Part shown: piece after piece, positions 1 to 8,054 of the stretch
How positions within the stretch are numbered: the first letter of the stretch is position 1
How the letters are laid out: every line of letters begins with the position of its first letter
Assembly (NCBI RefSeq): GCF_030547005.1
Contig: NZ_JAUOPN010000023.1
Span: 1 to 38,488, forward strand
Length of the DNA stretch: 38,488 bases
Reading direction: 5' to 3'
DNA from: Maribacter sp. 1_MG-2023
GTDB lineage: Bacteria; Bacteroidota; Bacteroidia; Flavobacteriales; Flavobacteriaceae
Translations under genes and position numbers: made by a program
The notes under the pieces: generated by a model
Database searches by the model: none
The model's input: only the letters and a program-made list of their open reading frames with translations
What the model was told of the DNA's origin: nothing

Positions 1-600
1 AAAAAATGAAAGTTTTTTAACCATAACATAACACCATGATTTACCGAACGTTAGAAACTACGGAATTCACATAAAAAACGAACAACAATGATTACTTCAA
101 TACACATTACAACCTTCCACTATTAAACTGGTTAGTGTTTCTTAAATTCAAATAATACTAGATACTCAAAAAAGAAGTTTCAACTAGTCATCATATTACA
201 TATTAAGACCAAAAAAAAAGTTTAAATAACATATAATAGTGTAGCAATTTTAATATCTATACTCTTACTAAAGTAAAAAACATAAGCAGAAAAAGATTGA
301 TTTTAATTGTTACTCATATATACTACATAGAATTCTTGCAACTTGAACTTGGTATATCATAAATCAGCAACTATAATCATCCGTTTTAATCTCTACTTAA
401 AAAGAGTTCTTCCGATACTATCTATACATACTAACACGATTTTCAATACACACAACAATAAAAAATGAAAACCACATCATTACTAGGCCATTCCACACCT
501 AAGCTCTACCTATATAAATAGGCAAGACCAATTCGCCTCATTACAGTAGCGGTTAAAACACAAAAAAGCCACACCTTTTAAGATGTGGCTTTAAAACTTT
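1..600. other. gene-free AT-rich left flank
   Basis: No credible coding frame is visible on either strand in this very AT-rich stretch. The only structure I can support is the terminator hairpin at 565-592. Because the element to the right sits in a tRNA 3' end, this flank is inferred to be the sequence that lay downstream of tRNA-Arg before integration. Confidence 0.6.
565..592 (-). terminator. probable original tRNA-Arg terminator
   Basis: The arms AAAGCCACA (565-573) and TGTGGCTTT (584-592) are perfect inverted repeats. Read on the minus strand the hairpin runs into a T tract, so it ends minus-strand transcription. It lies directly beyond the duplicated tRNA 3' end at 601-623. I infer it terminated tRNA-Arg before the element inserted. 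Confidence 0.75.
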
Positions 601-623
601 GTGACCTCGAAGGGATTCAAACC
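601..623. repeat. attL, 23-bp copy of tRNA-Arg 3' end
   Basis: The 23 bp starting GTGACCTCGA and ending TTCAAACC are identical to 9988-10010 and match the T-arm and acceptor 3' strand of the tRNA. Identity stops on both sides (t versus a before, t versus c after), which defines the repeat. Confidence 0.92.
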
Positions 624-725
624 TACTATACATAAAATTTTAATATAAGTTATTAAATACCATATTTTATTGATACAAAGAACCTATACATCTAAATTGA
701 TTGATTATGATTGTAATTAAAACAA

Positions 726-763
726 CATAATCGTACCGCTTTTCGTACCATTACATATATTTG
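726..763 (+). promoter_or_regulatory. integrase promoter with overlapping CGTACC repeats
   Basis: TATATTTG at 756-763 is a perfect Bacteroidota -7 box (TAnnTTTG). Upstream, CGTACC at 732-737 recurs 12 bp later at 744-749. The pair falls where the -33 element should be, and no clear TTG is present there. The segment from 726 has a close relative near the other end of the element (9895-9922). It may be an autoregulatory operator and/or recombinase accessory site; that role is inference. Confidence 0.5.
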
Positions 764-783
764 TATTGTTCAAATACTATACA

Positions 784-2226
784 ATGGCAAAGATTAACTT
801 CATTTACAGGGGCAAAAAAGAGAATGGCAAACTATCAATACGCCTAATAAACGGCAAAGACATAGATTACCGACTTTCTACCCCTATTCTATCTAAAAAA
901 GAATACTGGTTTAAAAGAACCTCCAAAAATGGCAAGACTATAAACAAACATGTACAACCAAAAGACTTTGCTAAAAATACCGATGTAACAATTAAAGAAC
1001 ATAAAGCTTACTTAATAGATATACAAGAATCTATTTTAAAACTATTTACCAGAGATAGCAACAACGGTGTACCAATAACATCAGAATGGTTTAAGACTAC
1101 AATACAAGACACCTTATATATTTTAGACACTAAAGACAAAATCAATACAGCAGATGCAGAACAAAATCAACTTGCAGAATCAGTAGAAAATAGAAAAGAA
1201 GAAATAAAACAAGCCAACTTACTAGCAAATGCAATAAAAGGAATGTTCATAAAGTATGGCACAAATAGAAACGAGTTAAAAAAATACAAGGTTACTCATA
1301 GACTACTTCTAAAATACCAAGAACACACGAAACAAGAATTTACCATTAAAGACCTCAATGCAAATTTTGCTGACCATTTTAAAAATTGGGCATACAACGA
1401 AATGCAGTATCGAAAATCTTATATTAATACACAACTAAAGAAGTTTAGAAGTTCAGCCGTTAGAGCCTATGAGAATGATGAACAAGATATTATAGAAGTT
1501 AGCAAAACATTAAGGTCGTTTAAAATGTTTAAAGACGTATACAAAGACAAAGTTGTAGTATGGCTAAACTATGATGAACTGGACAAAATCGACAAGAAAG
1601 AATTAAGTGACCCAAAATTAATTGATGCTAAAAAGGCTATTCTTATCGGTTGTGAAACTGGATTAAGGTATTCAGACCAAAACAAACTTATAGACACTAA
1701 CATTAAAAATGTAGATGGTGTAAATTACTGGGAATTCAGAACAGATAAAACCGATACAATTGTACAAATTACGATTAGTGATAGAATTCTTTATCTTTTA
1801 AATAAATACGGCTTACCTCAAACTAACTATCCTAGCAACGGGGTGAAATTAAACGAGGACATCAAAGAGGTTTGCAAACTATCCGAAATTAACGAAAAAA
1901 TTAAAGGCAGTAAAGCAACCGTTACCATAATTAACGGCAAAAAGGAAACCAGAAACATCATTGACCTACATAGCAAACATAGCCTAATTACTACCAGAAC
2001 CTTTAGACGTTCGTTTGCAACAAATTACTACGGTAGTATTAACACATCGTTAATTATGAATATTACAGGACACGCAACCGAGCAAATGCTAAAAAGTTAT
2101 ATTAACAGAGGTAATACCGATAACATTGCAAGCACAAAAGCACAATTTGACGAATACCACGAAAAACGAAGAGAGAAAAAGAAAAATATTAAGTTAACTA
2201 TTATACCAAATGCCGTAAACGAATAA
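784..2226 (+). CDS. tyrosine recombinase/integrase
   Basis: This is a site-specific recombinase that should insert and excise the element at the tRNA-Arg end. An N-terminal arm-type DNA-binding segment (about residues 1-90) precedes a SAM-like core-binding domain (about 145-245) and the catalytic domain. Visible catalytic residues are R295 (in TGLRYSD), a probable K322, R408 in the second Arg box, H430 (ITGH) and the nucleophile Y439. The position usually held by His in the HxxR box is Arg (RTFR, 405-408), which is unusual. An ATG lies at 766, but the -7 box ends at 763, so transcription should begin after it. I therefore chose the ATG at 784, which begins MAKINF. It is the first gene inside attL and reads into the element. 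Confidence 0.93.
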   Translation: MAKINFIYRGKKENGKLSIRLINGKDIDYRLSTPILSKKEYWFKRTSKNGKTINKHVQPKDFAKNTDVTIKEHKAYLIDIQESILKLFTRDSNNGVPITSEWFKTTIQDTLYILDTKDKINTADAEQNQLAESVENRKEEIKQANLLANAIKGMFIKYGTNRNELKKYKVTHRLLLKYQEHTKQEFTIKDLNANFADHFKNWAYNEMQYRKSYINTQLKKFRSSAVRAYENDEQDIIEVSKTLRSFKMFKDVYKDKVVVWLNYDELDKIDKKELSDPKLIDAKKAILIGCETGLRYSDQNKLIDTNIKNVDGVNYWEFRTDKTDTIVQITISDRILYLLNKYGLPQTNYPSNGVKLNEDIKEVCKLSEINEKIKGSKATVTIINGKKETRNIIDLHSKHSLITTRTFRRSFATNYYGSINTSLIMNITGHATEQMLKSYINRGNTDNIASTKAQFDEYHEKRREKKKNIKLTIIPNAVNE

Positions 2227-2432
2227 TAAGTATTTTCCTCAACTTTAAACGAATCATAAAATATAGAGCACACTAATATCCTAGACAAAGTATTGACCTA
2301 TGCACAAAGCAATCTTATAATTATTCAGAACGCAAATAAGATAAGTAACTTGGTAAAAGAAATTAAAAAGTGTAAATATCTAATTCCTAGAACCTACGGA
2401 AATTCAATTTATAAAATCTTATCAATTCCAAT

Positions 2433-2456
2433 GGCTGCATAATCGCAGCCTTTTTT
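2433..2456 (+). terminator. terminator after integrase
   Basis: GGCTGC (2433-2438) and GCAGCC (2445-2450) form a six-pair GC-rich stem with a 6-nt loop, followed by six T. It separates the integrase from the next gene. The first ten bases, GGCTGCATAA, recur in the hairpin at 4566-4582. Confidence 0.88.
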
Positions 2457-2467
2457 ATATTTACAAA

Positions 2468-2478
2468 GGCAACGATAA
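2468..2478 (+). promoter_or_regulatory. shared leader motif, copy 1
   Basis: GGCAACGATAA lies 10 bp before the start of the 442-aa gene. The same 11-mer occurs at 4604-4614 before the replication gene. In both places it follows GGCTGCATAA by 25 or 26 bp, so the arrangement is duplicated. Its function is unknown. Confidence 0.4.
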
Positions 2479-2488
2479 ATTTATTTAA

Positions 2489-3817
2489 ATGAGATTGACA
2501 GAACTTTGTGACAATCCTAAAGATATTGAAGAACTACAAATTATTTTAGCAAGTGAGTATTTTGAAATTACTAGAAGTAATGTCAACTACTTACTTGAAT
2601 TAAATGAAAAGGATTTTTCTATTGAATTTGATTATGTATTAGCCAAAACAAAAAATCTATATATTTCCAAATCTATGGTTGAAAATTTTGACCATGTTAA
2701 AGATGATAACTTAACTACATATGTATTTTTCACATACATGAACTATAAAATTGTTAAAGGACTTTTTATAATTGATGAGTACATGGAGCATTGTGATGAG
2801 ATAAACAAAATATGCAACACTAGGGTAGAACAAAAATATGACGACTATAATTTTTATAGCAATTATTTATCAATAAAACTGCCAAATGACTTAGTGAAAA
2901 TTGAAAGCAAAGAAGTATCAAAGGAAGAAATTAAATACTTGAAATTCGTAGCAATAGATAACTCATTAACCGACCCAAATATCCTAGATGATTTTCACAG
3001 AGTTCAATTCAACCCAATCACAATTGACGAAATATCATTTTACTTTTCAAACTCTAGATATGAATGGCTAATAGGTTTAATGGAGAAAAATATCCTTTTT
3101 GATAATTCAACAAAACCGATTTCCAAGATTAGACTTGAAAAGCATTTGAAAGAATATGGCAAAGGGTTTCGTTCTGGATATTTTAATTACTTAGAAAAAG
3201 TTGAAAATGAGAATGAACTTTTCTCAAAAGAAAAAAAAATTTTTATTAATAAAATCTTTAGTAAAGTCCATGATGCACTTAATGTTTCTTGTTTACCATT
3301 GCAACTTATAGGAAATACAAATAACGAATATAAAAAGAGTTACAAAATAATAGAAGACGAACTTTTTGAACAAGGTATTTTAGATGGTGAGATATACAAG
3401 GCTTGGATGATTGTTGCAGAATACAATCCAATGTTTCGTAAGAAATGGAAAAAAGAAAATGCAATTCAATTTCCCAATCAGGAAATTCAGTACTCTGGAA
3501 AAGAAACATTAAAAAATCAATTAGACTATAATTGGTTTAAAGTTGGTTTACTTTTTGCGAATGGCGAAATGGATAAATTAATTAAAAAACATGAATCCAA
3601 TTTTACCCAGATTGCAAAGGAAAAATTCAGTCATAACCCTAATGGCTACCGTCCTTACATTAGTGAAACCTTTAATAACAGTACTCTAAGTGATAAAAAT
3701 ATTTGGAAAAATAAATTAAGATTAACTACCATCCACCAACATTGCATTCAGAATGGAATTAGCATGACCAACAGTTTTTTAGAGCATTTCGAAGCGATTA
3801 ACAAAAGTGGTACTTAA
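2489..3817 (+). CDS. 442-aa protein of unknown function
   Basis: I do not recognise this gene. The product is soluble, charged and probably mostly helical, with no signal peptide or membrane segment. It is rich in Lys, Glu, Asn and Phe, and has an aromatic N-terminal half. A conserved-looking C-terminal stretch (about 345-440) contains FANGEMDKL and YRPYISETF, and has the feel of a separate small domain. The gene sits between the integrase and the excisionase-like gene, follows its own terminator/leader module, and ends just before the GTAC repeats at 3810-3842. That position suggests element maintenance, regulation or host-directed cargo, but nothing in the sequence decides between them. Confidence 0.8.
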   Translation: MRLTELCDNPKDIEELQIILASEYFEITRSNVNYLLELNEKDFSIEFDYVLAKTKNLYISKSMVENFDHVKDDNLTTYVFFTYMNYKIVKGLFIIDEYMEHCDEINKICNTRVEQKYDDYNFYSNYLSIKLPNDLVKIESKEVSKEEIKYLKFVAIDNSLTDPNILDDFHRVQFNPITIDEISFYFSNSRYEWLIGLMEKNILFDNSTKPISKIRLEKHLKEYGKGFRSGYFNYLEKVENENELFSKEKKIFINKIFSKVHDALNVSCLPLQLIGNTNNEYKKSYKIIEDELFEQGILDGEIYKAWMIVAEYNPMFRKKWKKENAIQFPNQEIQYSGKETLKNQLDYNWFKVGLLFANGEMDKLIKKHESNFTQIAKEKFSHNPNGYRPYISETFNNSTLSDKNIWKNKLRLTTIHQHCIQNGISMTNSFLEHFEAINKSGT

Positions 3818-3842
3818 ACGGTACTGGTACGGCAACTAGTAC
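3810..3842. promoter_or_regulatory. GTAC-core repeat cluster before xis-like gene
   Basis: GTAC occurs at 3810, 3821, 3827 and 3839, that is four times in 33 bp with spacings of 11, 6 and 12. The last three are extended to GGTAC or GTACC. Related CGTACC pairs lie near attL (732-749) and attR (9901-9919). It is a candidate binding site for the integrase or the helix-turn-helix protein encoded just downstream. Confidence 0.4.
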
Positions 3843-3895
3843 CATGTAATTCGATTGACCTTTAGACATTAATAATCTAAAAAAGATAATGTTCT

Positions 3896-4168
3896 ATGCA
3901 ACAATTACAATTTATTGCCACATCACCTCAACAATTTAGAGAAGAAATCCATCAAGATTTTAAGAGCCTTTTAGAAGATCTCAAAAAAAGTTTTGAACCA
4001 AAGACACCAGTAGAATTACTTAGTCGAAAAGAAACAGCAACACTATTAAAAATAAACCTTTCAAGTTTACACGGATGGACGAAAAAAGGACTACTACAAT
4101 CTTATCAGATTTCAGGTAAAGTCTATTACAAGCGTAGTGAAGTAGAATCTGCATTAATAGAACTATAA
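3896..4168 (+). CDS. excisionase-like helix-turn-helix protein
   Basis: This 90-aa protein has an N-terminal helical tail (about 1-40) and a C-terminal winged helix-turn-helix of the excisionase/MerR-like HTH_17 type (about 42-90). The pattern is LSRKETATLL, then SLHGWTKKGLL, then ISGKVYYKRSEVESAL. Such proteins act as recombination directionality factors or repressors in Bacteroidota elements. It starts after a cluster of GTAC repeats and is followed 3 bp later by the next gene, so the two are probably co-transcribed. Whether it drives excision or only regulates transcription cannot be read from the sequence. Confidence 0.82.
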   Translation: MQQLQFIATSPQQFREEIHQDFKSLLEDLKKSFEPKTPVELLSRKETATLLKINLSSLHGWTKKGLLQSYQISGKVYYKRSEVESALIEL

Positions 4169-4171
4169 CAT

Positions 4172-4546
4172 ATGGCAGCGATACCAACGCCAGATGTAAT
4201 GCAGTTCAAACTAGATACTGGTAAAGTATATAAGGAGGTTAGGCATTACAACCTCATAGACGGCAAAGAAACACTATCCAACAAACTTAATATTGGTATT
4301 AATCGTGGTTTCTCAAAAGCAAAGTACATCTATTCAGTCAAAATAAGACAACCTAATAAATGGAGTAAACAAATTACTGGTTTGTTTCCTACCAATGATA
4401 TAGACTTGTTTTATGGCGACACCATTAACCAAAAGAATCTATTACTAGCAAGATTTAAAGATAATGGTAACGAGTTAGTCATATACTACTTTAAAGACTT
4501 CTACCCTAAGCCATTAGGGGGCTTTTTAAATAATTTCAAAGGATAG
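4172..4546 (+). CDS. small element-encoded hypothetical protein
   Basis: This is a 124-aa soluble protein with many beta-prone stretches and no signal peptide. Its start is 3 bp after the stop of the excisionase-like gene, indicating one transcript. It ends before a GC-rich hairpin, with the probable replication gene following. I recall similar small proteins upstream of replication genes in Bacteroidota islands, but I know of no function. It could be an accessory factor for replication or excision. Confidence 0.7.
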   Translation: MAAIPTPDVMQFKLDTGKVYKEVRHYNLIDGKETLSNKLNIGINRGFSKAKYIYSVKIRQPNKWSKQITGLFPTNDIDLFYGDTINQKNLLLARFKDNGNELVIYYFKDFYPKPLGGFLNNFKG

Positions 4547-4565
4547 GTCATTAAAACAAGTAAAA

Positions 4566-4582
4566 GGGGCTGCATAAGCCCC
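4566..4582 (+). terminator. GC-rich hairpin after the xis operon
   Basis: GGGGCT (4566-4571) and AGCCCC (4577-4582) form a stem with a 5-nt loop. The following bases are only moderately T-rich (TCAATTTGTT), so it may be an attenuator rather than a strong terminator. Confidence 0.6.
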
Positions 4583-4603
4583 TCAATTTGTTCAAATGCT
4601 ATC

Positions 4604-4614
4604 GGCAACGATAA
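4604..4614 (+). promoter_or_regulatory. shared leader motif, copy 2
   Basis: This second copy of GGCAACGATAA is 21 bp before the start codon of the probable replication gene. It follows GGCTGCATAA (4568-4577) by 26 bp, mirroring 2433-2478. Confidence 0.4.
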
Positions 4615-4635
4615 CAACCCAAAGATAATATTTTA

Positions 4636-5928
4636 ATGATTGACTACATACAAATTTGGGTTACTAATACAGCCGAAATTACAACTTTATGGAAACACCC
4701 TCTACTATACTACAAAAATAAAATAGAGAAGGTAAGTAAATCTACTGGTGAGATTTACAAGAAACAAACAAGGGAATTTGAGGGCATAACATTTAGAAAA
4801 GAACCACACTACCCAACTAAGCCAAATGAAGGCAACGTAAGGATTGTAATAAGTTTTAATCCGCATTACTGGTTTAATCAAAATAAGCACAACGCAAATA
4901 ATTTTAATGCCTTAGATAGTATTGAGACAATTAAAAGATTTGTAAGCATTTTTAATATTGAAACATTCAGTCACTACCCGATTAATAATCTTGAATACGG
5001 TTTAAACTTTTTGTTTAATGATTATGACAAAGAATTTATAGGTTATAATATATATCACTCAAGAAATTTATTTATTCAAGACCAAGAACATAGGTACGCA
5101 AAGAGAGCACATAGTTACACCAACGGAAAACCTAATTACTTTTCTTACGCTAAACTATACTGTAAAGGTTTTCAATACCCTGAATACTGTGACAAAAACA
5201 CTTTAAGGTTTGAAATGGGCGCGAAACAAAGTAAAAATATAAGAACACTAGGTATTAAAAATATTGGTGACTTATTAAATATCGAAGTCTATCATAAGTT
5301 AAAAACATCACTAATAAAGAACACCTCCAAAATATTGATAATAGACGAATACCCTATTTTAAACGAGTTAAACTCCAGGGATAAGAAGAGATTAATTAAT
5401 TATTCAAATAGTTCATTTTGGTATAAGGCAATCCAGACAAAAAGAAGCGCAACATTTAACGAAAAGAAAGAAAGTTATATTAAATTACTAGACCGAACAA
5501 CCTTCAATATAAATACAGAATTTCAGAATAAAATAAGGGAAAAACTAGAAACTCTACTACCTGAAAAGCGTAAAGATTCCATAATCACCACAAAAGGCGA
5601 TAAGTGTAAAGATTCCACTTTAGATAAAGGTAGAATACTTACGTTTTCCAATTCTCGTATTTGCCCTGTTACTGGTATAAATATTTCAATGCAGAAACAA
5701 ACCTCTTTACTACTATCGAATACTGGTTTAAAGCATCTAGAAAAAAGTAATATAATAAAGTTTAATGAACTGAAATCGATACTGCTTACAGGTAAACCAA
5801 ATAGATATGAAAATACGATATATGACCAATTAAGTAAACAAATCAGAAATCGTTATTACAGCAGACAGCCAATAGATAATCAAATGTTACTCTTTAATGC
5901 TTCAAACATAAATACCACGAGAATCTAA
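4636..5928 (+). CDS. probable phage/plasmid-type replication initiator
   Basis: The 430-aa protein begins MIDYIQIW, as many phage/plasmid replication proteins of the gpII-like group do. In the middle (about residues 165-215) it has a Tyr/Lys segment, SYAKLYCKGFQ, then LRFEMGAK and LGIKNIGDLL. This order resembles the rolling-circle initiator core, where Tyr and Lys sit near the nicking site. The C-terminal third has a Cys-containing CPVTGINISMQ motif and a basic tail, perhaps for DNA binding. It is followed by 498 bp without genes but with palindromes, the natural place for an origin. I infer that the excised circle replicates with this protein. The family assignment rests on pattern memory and needs a profile search. 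Confidence 0.6.
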   Translation: MIDYIQIWVTNTAEITTLWKHPLLYYKNKIEKVSKSTGEIYKKQTREFEGITFRKEPHYPTKPNEGNVRIVISFNPHYWFNQNKHNANNFNALDSIETIKRFVSIFNIETFSHYPINNLEYGLNFLFNDYDKEFIGYNIYHSRNLFIQDQEHRYAKRAHSYTNGKPNYFSYAKLYCKGFQYPEYCDKNTLRFEMGAKQSKNIRTLGIKNIGDLLNIEVYHKLKTSLIKNTSKILIIDEYPILNELNSRDKKRLINYSNSSFWYKAIQTKRSATFNEKKESYIKLLDRTTFNINTEFQNKIREKLETLLPEKRKDSIITTKGDKCKDSTLDKGRILTFSNSRICPVTGINISMQKQTSLLLSNTGLKHLEKSNIIKFNELKSILLTGKPNRYENTIYDQLSKQIRNRYYSRQPIDNQMLLFNASNINTTRI

Positions 5929-6426
5929 AATTTGTTTAGCACCTATACGCGCGCGTATTGTTTTGATAAGTTGAATACTATAACTCTTTAGGTATTCCTT
6001 ACTATAAAAAGTAAAAGTAATTAGACATCACATACGCGCGTACAGGTAAAAAAATACAAATAGTAAATTAGACAAATCGGACACCTTAAAAAGGAATTGT
6101 TTTTAGAACGGTAAAAAGAGATAACCTAATAAAACCTAAGGTTGACTAAAGATTTATTCCATGTCACAACGTGCGTGTAGTTGTGCAAAACAGAAATAAT
6201 ACTACAATATCGTACTATCTGTTCGCGTGCGCGCGTAGTTGTTAATATCCTGAAGTATTAATATCACAATCTAACGAATTTAACAACCTAAAAAGATTAA
6301 AATATCAAACCTTAGAAAATTGATTAAGATTTTAGGTCATGATGCACGCATTTTGTAATAATCTATACAAAAATAAAAATGATTAATTTAATTGAATATA
6401 TTGGATTATGTCCATAATTTCGGATT
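5929..6426. other. non-coding block with CG-alternating palindromes, candidate origin
   Basis: This very AT-rich spacer contains isolated runs of alternating C and G. ATACGCGCGCGTAT (5945-5958) and TACGCGCGTA (6033-6042) are perfect palindromes, and CGCGTGCGCGCG lies at 6224-6235. GCGYGTA occurs at 5951, 6036, 6173 and 6231. Its extension GCGYGTAGTTGT is shared by 6173-6184 and 6231-6242. A hairpin with arms CACAAC (6165-6170) and GTTGTG (6180-6185) encloses GTGCGTGTA. Lying directly behind the probable replication gene, it is a candidate double-strand origin or iteron region. The function is inferred. Confidence 0.5.
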
Positions 6427-6433
6427 ATGTCCA
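6403..6433 (+). repeat. GGATTATGTCCA direct repeat at a start codon
   Basis: GGATTATGTCCA occurs at 6403-6414 and 6422-6433, 19 bp apart. The second copy contains the start codon (6427) of the 90-aa gene. It may be an operator or a small duplication. Confidence 0.6.
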
Positions 6434-6699
6434 AAACAATATTCAGAAATAACGATTTAAAGCGTATTAAAGACCTTTTAAAGGAAATAGGGAAGGAAAG
6501 GTATGAAGCAGCGTTAAATGATGCAGGATTACAAGAAAACAAGCCTTTATCAATGAATGGGTTCTTTGTAGAGTTTGAACCAGATACATTAGACTTCAAT
6601 TTATATTATAAATACCCGTCTCGAGTAGTAATATTTATCATGCCAGTACTCGGATATTGGAATGTACCAATTGATAATTGGGTTAGAGAAAGGAAATAG
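6427..6699 (+). CDS. 90-aa hypothetical protein
   Basis: This small soluble protein has an N-terminal charged helix (about 8-35, KRIKDLLKEIGKERYEAAL). The C-terminal half is aromatic and beta-prone (YYKYPSRVVIFIMPVLGYW). There is no signal peptide. The ATG at 6427 overlaps the second GGATTATGTCCA repeat. It follows the candidate origin and precedes a small lipoprotein gene. I do not recognise it. The coding case rests on length and composition only. Confidence 0.55.
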   Translation: MSKTIFRNNDLKRIKDLLKEIGKERYEAALNDAGLQENKPLSMNGFFVEFEPDTLDFNLYYKYPSRVVIFIMPVLGYWNVPIDNWVRERK

Positions 6700-6776
6700 T
6701 TTGAATAATCAATATTATTTCAAGATGTAGTTTATTTTAATATTCCTAAGTATTAAATGTTTTGTATTTTTCAAGT

Positions 6777-6998
6777 ATGCGAATAATAGTTCTAATTATC
6801 CTACTGACTGGCTGTACCAACCAAAACCTCGAATTGCAAAAAGAGAATATGCGATTAAAAGATGAGGTCTTGAAAATAAAACAACAAGCCAATTCTTTAC
6901 GAAGTAAATCAGAAGTACTTACGAATCAAATTGATAGTCTTAAAACACAATTATATAAATGTGAAATGATTTTAGAGTCCTATGAAGTAACGCAATAA
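6777..6998 (+). CDS. small coiled-coil lipoprotein
   Basis: This is a 73-aa protein with a very short hydrophobic signal and lipobox LLTGC (Cys13). The rest is almost one continuous coiled coil (about 17-65, with heptad-spaced Leu/Ile/Met). A TTG at 6762 is in frame, but the ATG at 6777 puts the hydrophobic segment right after Met-Arg, as expected for a signal, so I chose it. The mature protein would be a lipid-anchored periplasmic helix. Its size and form resemble spanin-like lipoproteins of phages, but no partner spanin is visible, so that reading is weak. Confidence 0.65.
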   Translation: MRIIVLIILLTGCTNQNLELQKENMRLKDEVLKIKQQANSLRSKSEVLTNQIDSLKTQLYKCEMILESYEVTQ

Positions 6999-7026
6999 AA
7001 CCAAAATTTATAAAAATTTAATAGTT

Positions 7027-7042
7027 TTACGGAATACCGTAA
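7027..7042. promoter_or_regulatory. TTACGG/CCGTAA inverted repeat
   Basis: TTACGG (7027-7032) and CCGTAA (7037-7042) are perfect arms around AATA, lying 77 bp before the exported-protein gene. It could be an operator or a weak terminator for the lipoprotein gene. Confidence 0.4.
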
Positions 7043-7118
7043 TAGATAAAAATATTTATTGTTGAAATTGCCCAGTATAATTTACTAAATATCCAAAATA
7101 ACTATTTAATTCTTATAA

Positions 7119-7943
7119 ATGAGACAACTATTATTCTTAATCTTTATCACAATTAATCTAAATCTTACAGGACAAGTCACCTACGAACAAGTAAGTGACC
7201 CTAATCAAAAAATAAGAGGTAGATACGACTCCTATAAGGCTTCAAATGGAATCACATACCATGTAGGAGATCTTTTGACCTTAAAATATGCCGCCATAAA
7301 AAATGGAATGTATTCAACAATATTTAGTACTGGTCTAGTAATGTCTTATAAAACTGAAAGTCCAAATGAAGTTCTTGAAATTGAAGACTTCAAAGCAATA
7401 CATACATTTGGCGTTAGTGCTATGTATGCAATTGTTAAGGGAGCAGATAAAAAGAAATATCAAATGGTCATAGATTCAGCGTTAGAACTTAAAGAAATTG
7501 CAGAATATAACAAAGGTATAACCGTAGAAACTAAATATGACGAAATGGAAGAAACAACTTCATTTCATACTTCCAATTTAACAATTGCTTATAATAATAG
7601 CCCATACATTGATATAAGCATAGCAAAATTACATACTGGTAAATACTACTTAAGAGTTTATTATAAATCAAGATATAACCTAGACGGTTGTTTTAGAGAA
7701 GATGACGTGATTAAGATTAAAACTGATGAACACGGAATTATAGAACTAGCCAATGTATTAAATACCGAATGCGGTGATTCTGGTTCATTAGCATATGAGA
7801 TTCCCGAAAATATACTTTTAAAATTATCAGAAAGTAAATGGGAACTTATGAGGTTATACAATAGTGACTCTTACCTAGAATACAAACCAGATGGCAATGA
7901 AGATTACTTTTCAGAACTTTCTAATGCAATTATTAAATATTAA
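7119..7943 (+). CDS. exported hypothetical protein
   Basis: The 274-aa product has a signal peptide (about residues 1-18, hydrophobic LLFLIFITINLNL then TGQ). The mature part is mixed alpha/beta without recognised motifs. It has two Cys (in LDGCFRED and NTECGDSG), 20-odd residues apart, that could form a disulfide in the periplasm. It is encoded in the element with its own spacer and an inverted repeat upstream. I do not recognise the family. Its export together with the nearby lipoprotein suggests that part of the cargo acts on the cell envelope. Confidence 0.7.
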   Translation: MRQLLFLIFITINLNLTGQVTYEQVSDPNQKIRGRYDSYKASNGITYHVGDLLTLKYAAIKNGMYSTIFSTGLVMSYKTESPNEVLEIEDFKAIHTFGVSAMYAIVKGADKKKYQMVIDSALELKEIAEYNKGITVETKYDEMEETTSFHTSNLTIAYNNSPYIDISIAKLHTGKYYLRVYYKSRYNLDGCFREDDVIKIKTDEHGIIELANVLNTECGDSGSLAYEIPENILLKLSESKWELMRLYNSDSYLEYKPDGNEDYFSELSNAIIKY

Positions 7944-8054
7944 ATATGTAAATCGAATTGGGTAAACAAAACCCTGATAAACTAACCAGAACAATAATTT
8001 AATGTTATTTGATATATTTATAAGATTTGATTTAAAAATTATATTATTAAACAT

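Noticed and set aside
601..623. Second tRNA gene at the left end of the element
   Set aside because: Only the 3' 23 bp are present; the anticodon and D arms are missing, so it is an attachment-site remnant.
766..783. Upstream ATG of the integrase (adds MFKYYT)
   Set aside because: The -7 box ends at 763, so the transcript should start after this ATG. The ATG at 784 fits the leader and the domain start.
2245..2442. Open frame of about 60 codons between the integrase and the terminator, ending inside the hairpin
   Set aside because: It has no ATG near its beginning, only a TTG, and its stop lies in the terminator stem. Base composition looks like spacer. A gene remnant is possible but not supported.
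6363..6599. Minus-strand open frame over the 90-aa gene and repeat
   Set aside because: It overlaps the plus-strand gene almost fully and has a less protein-like composition.
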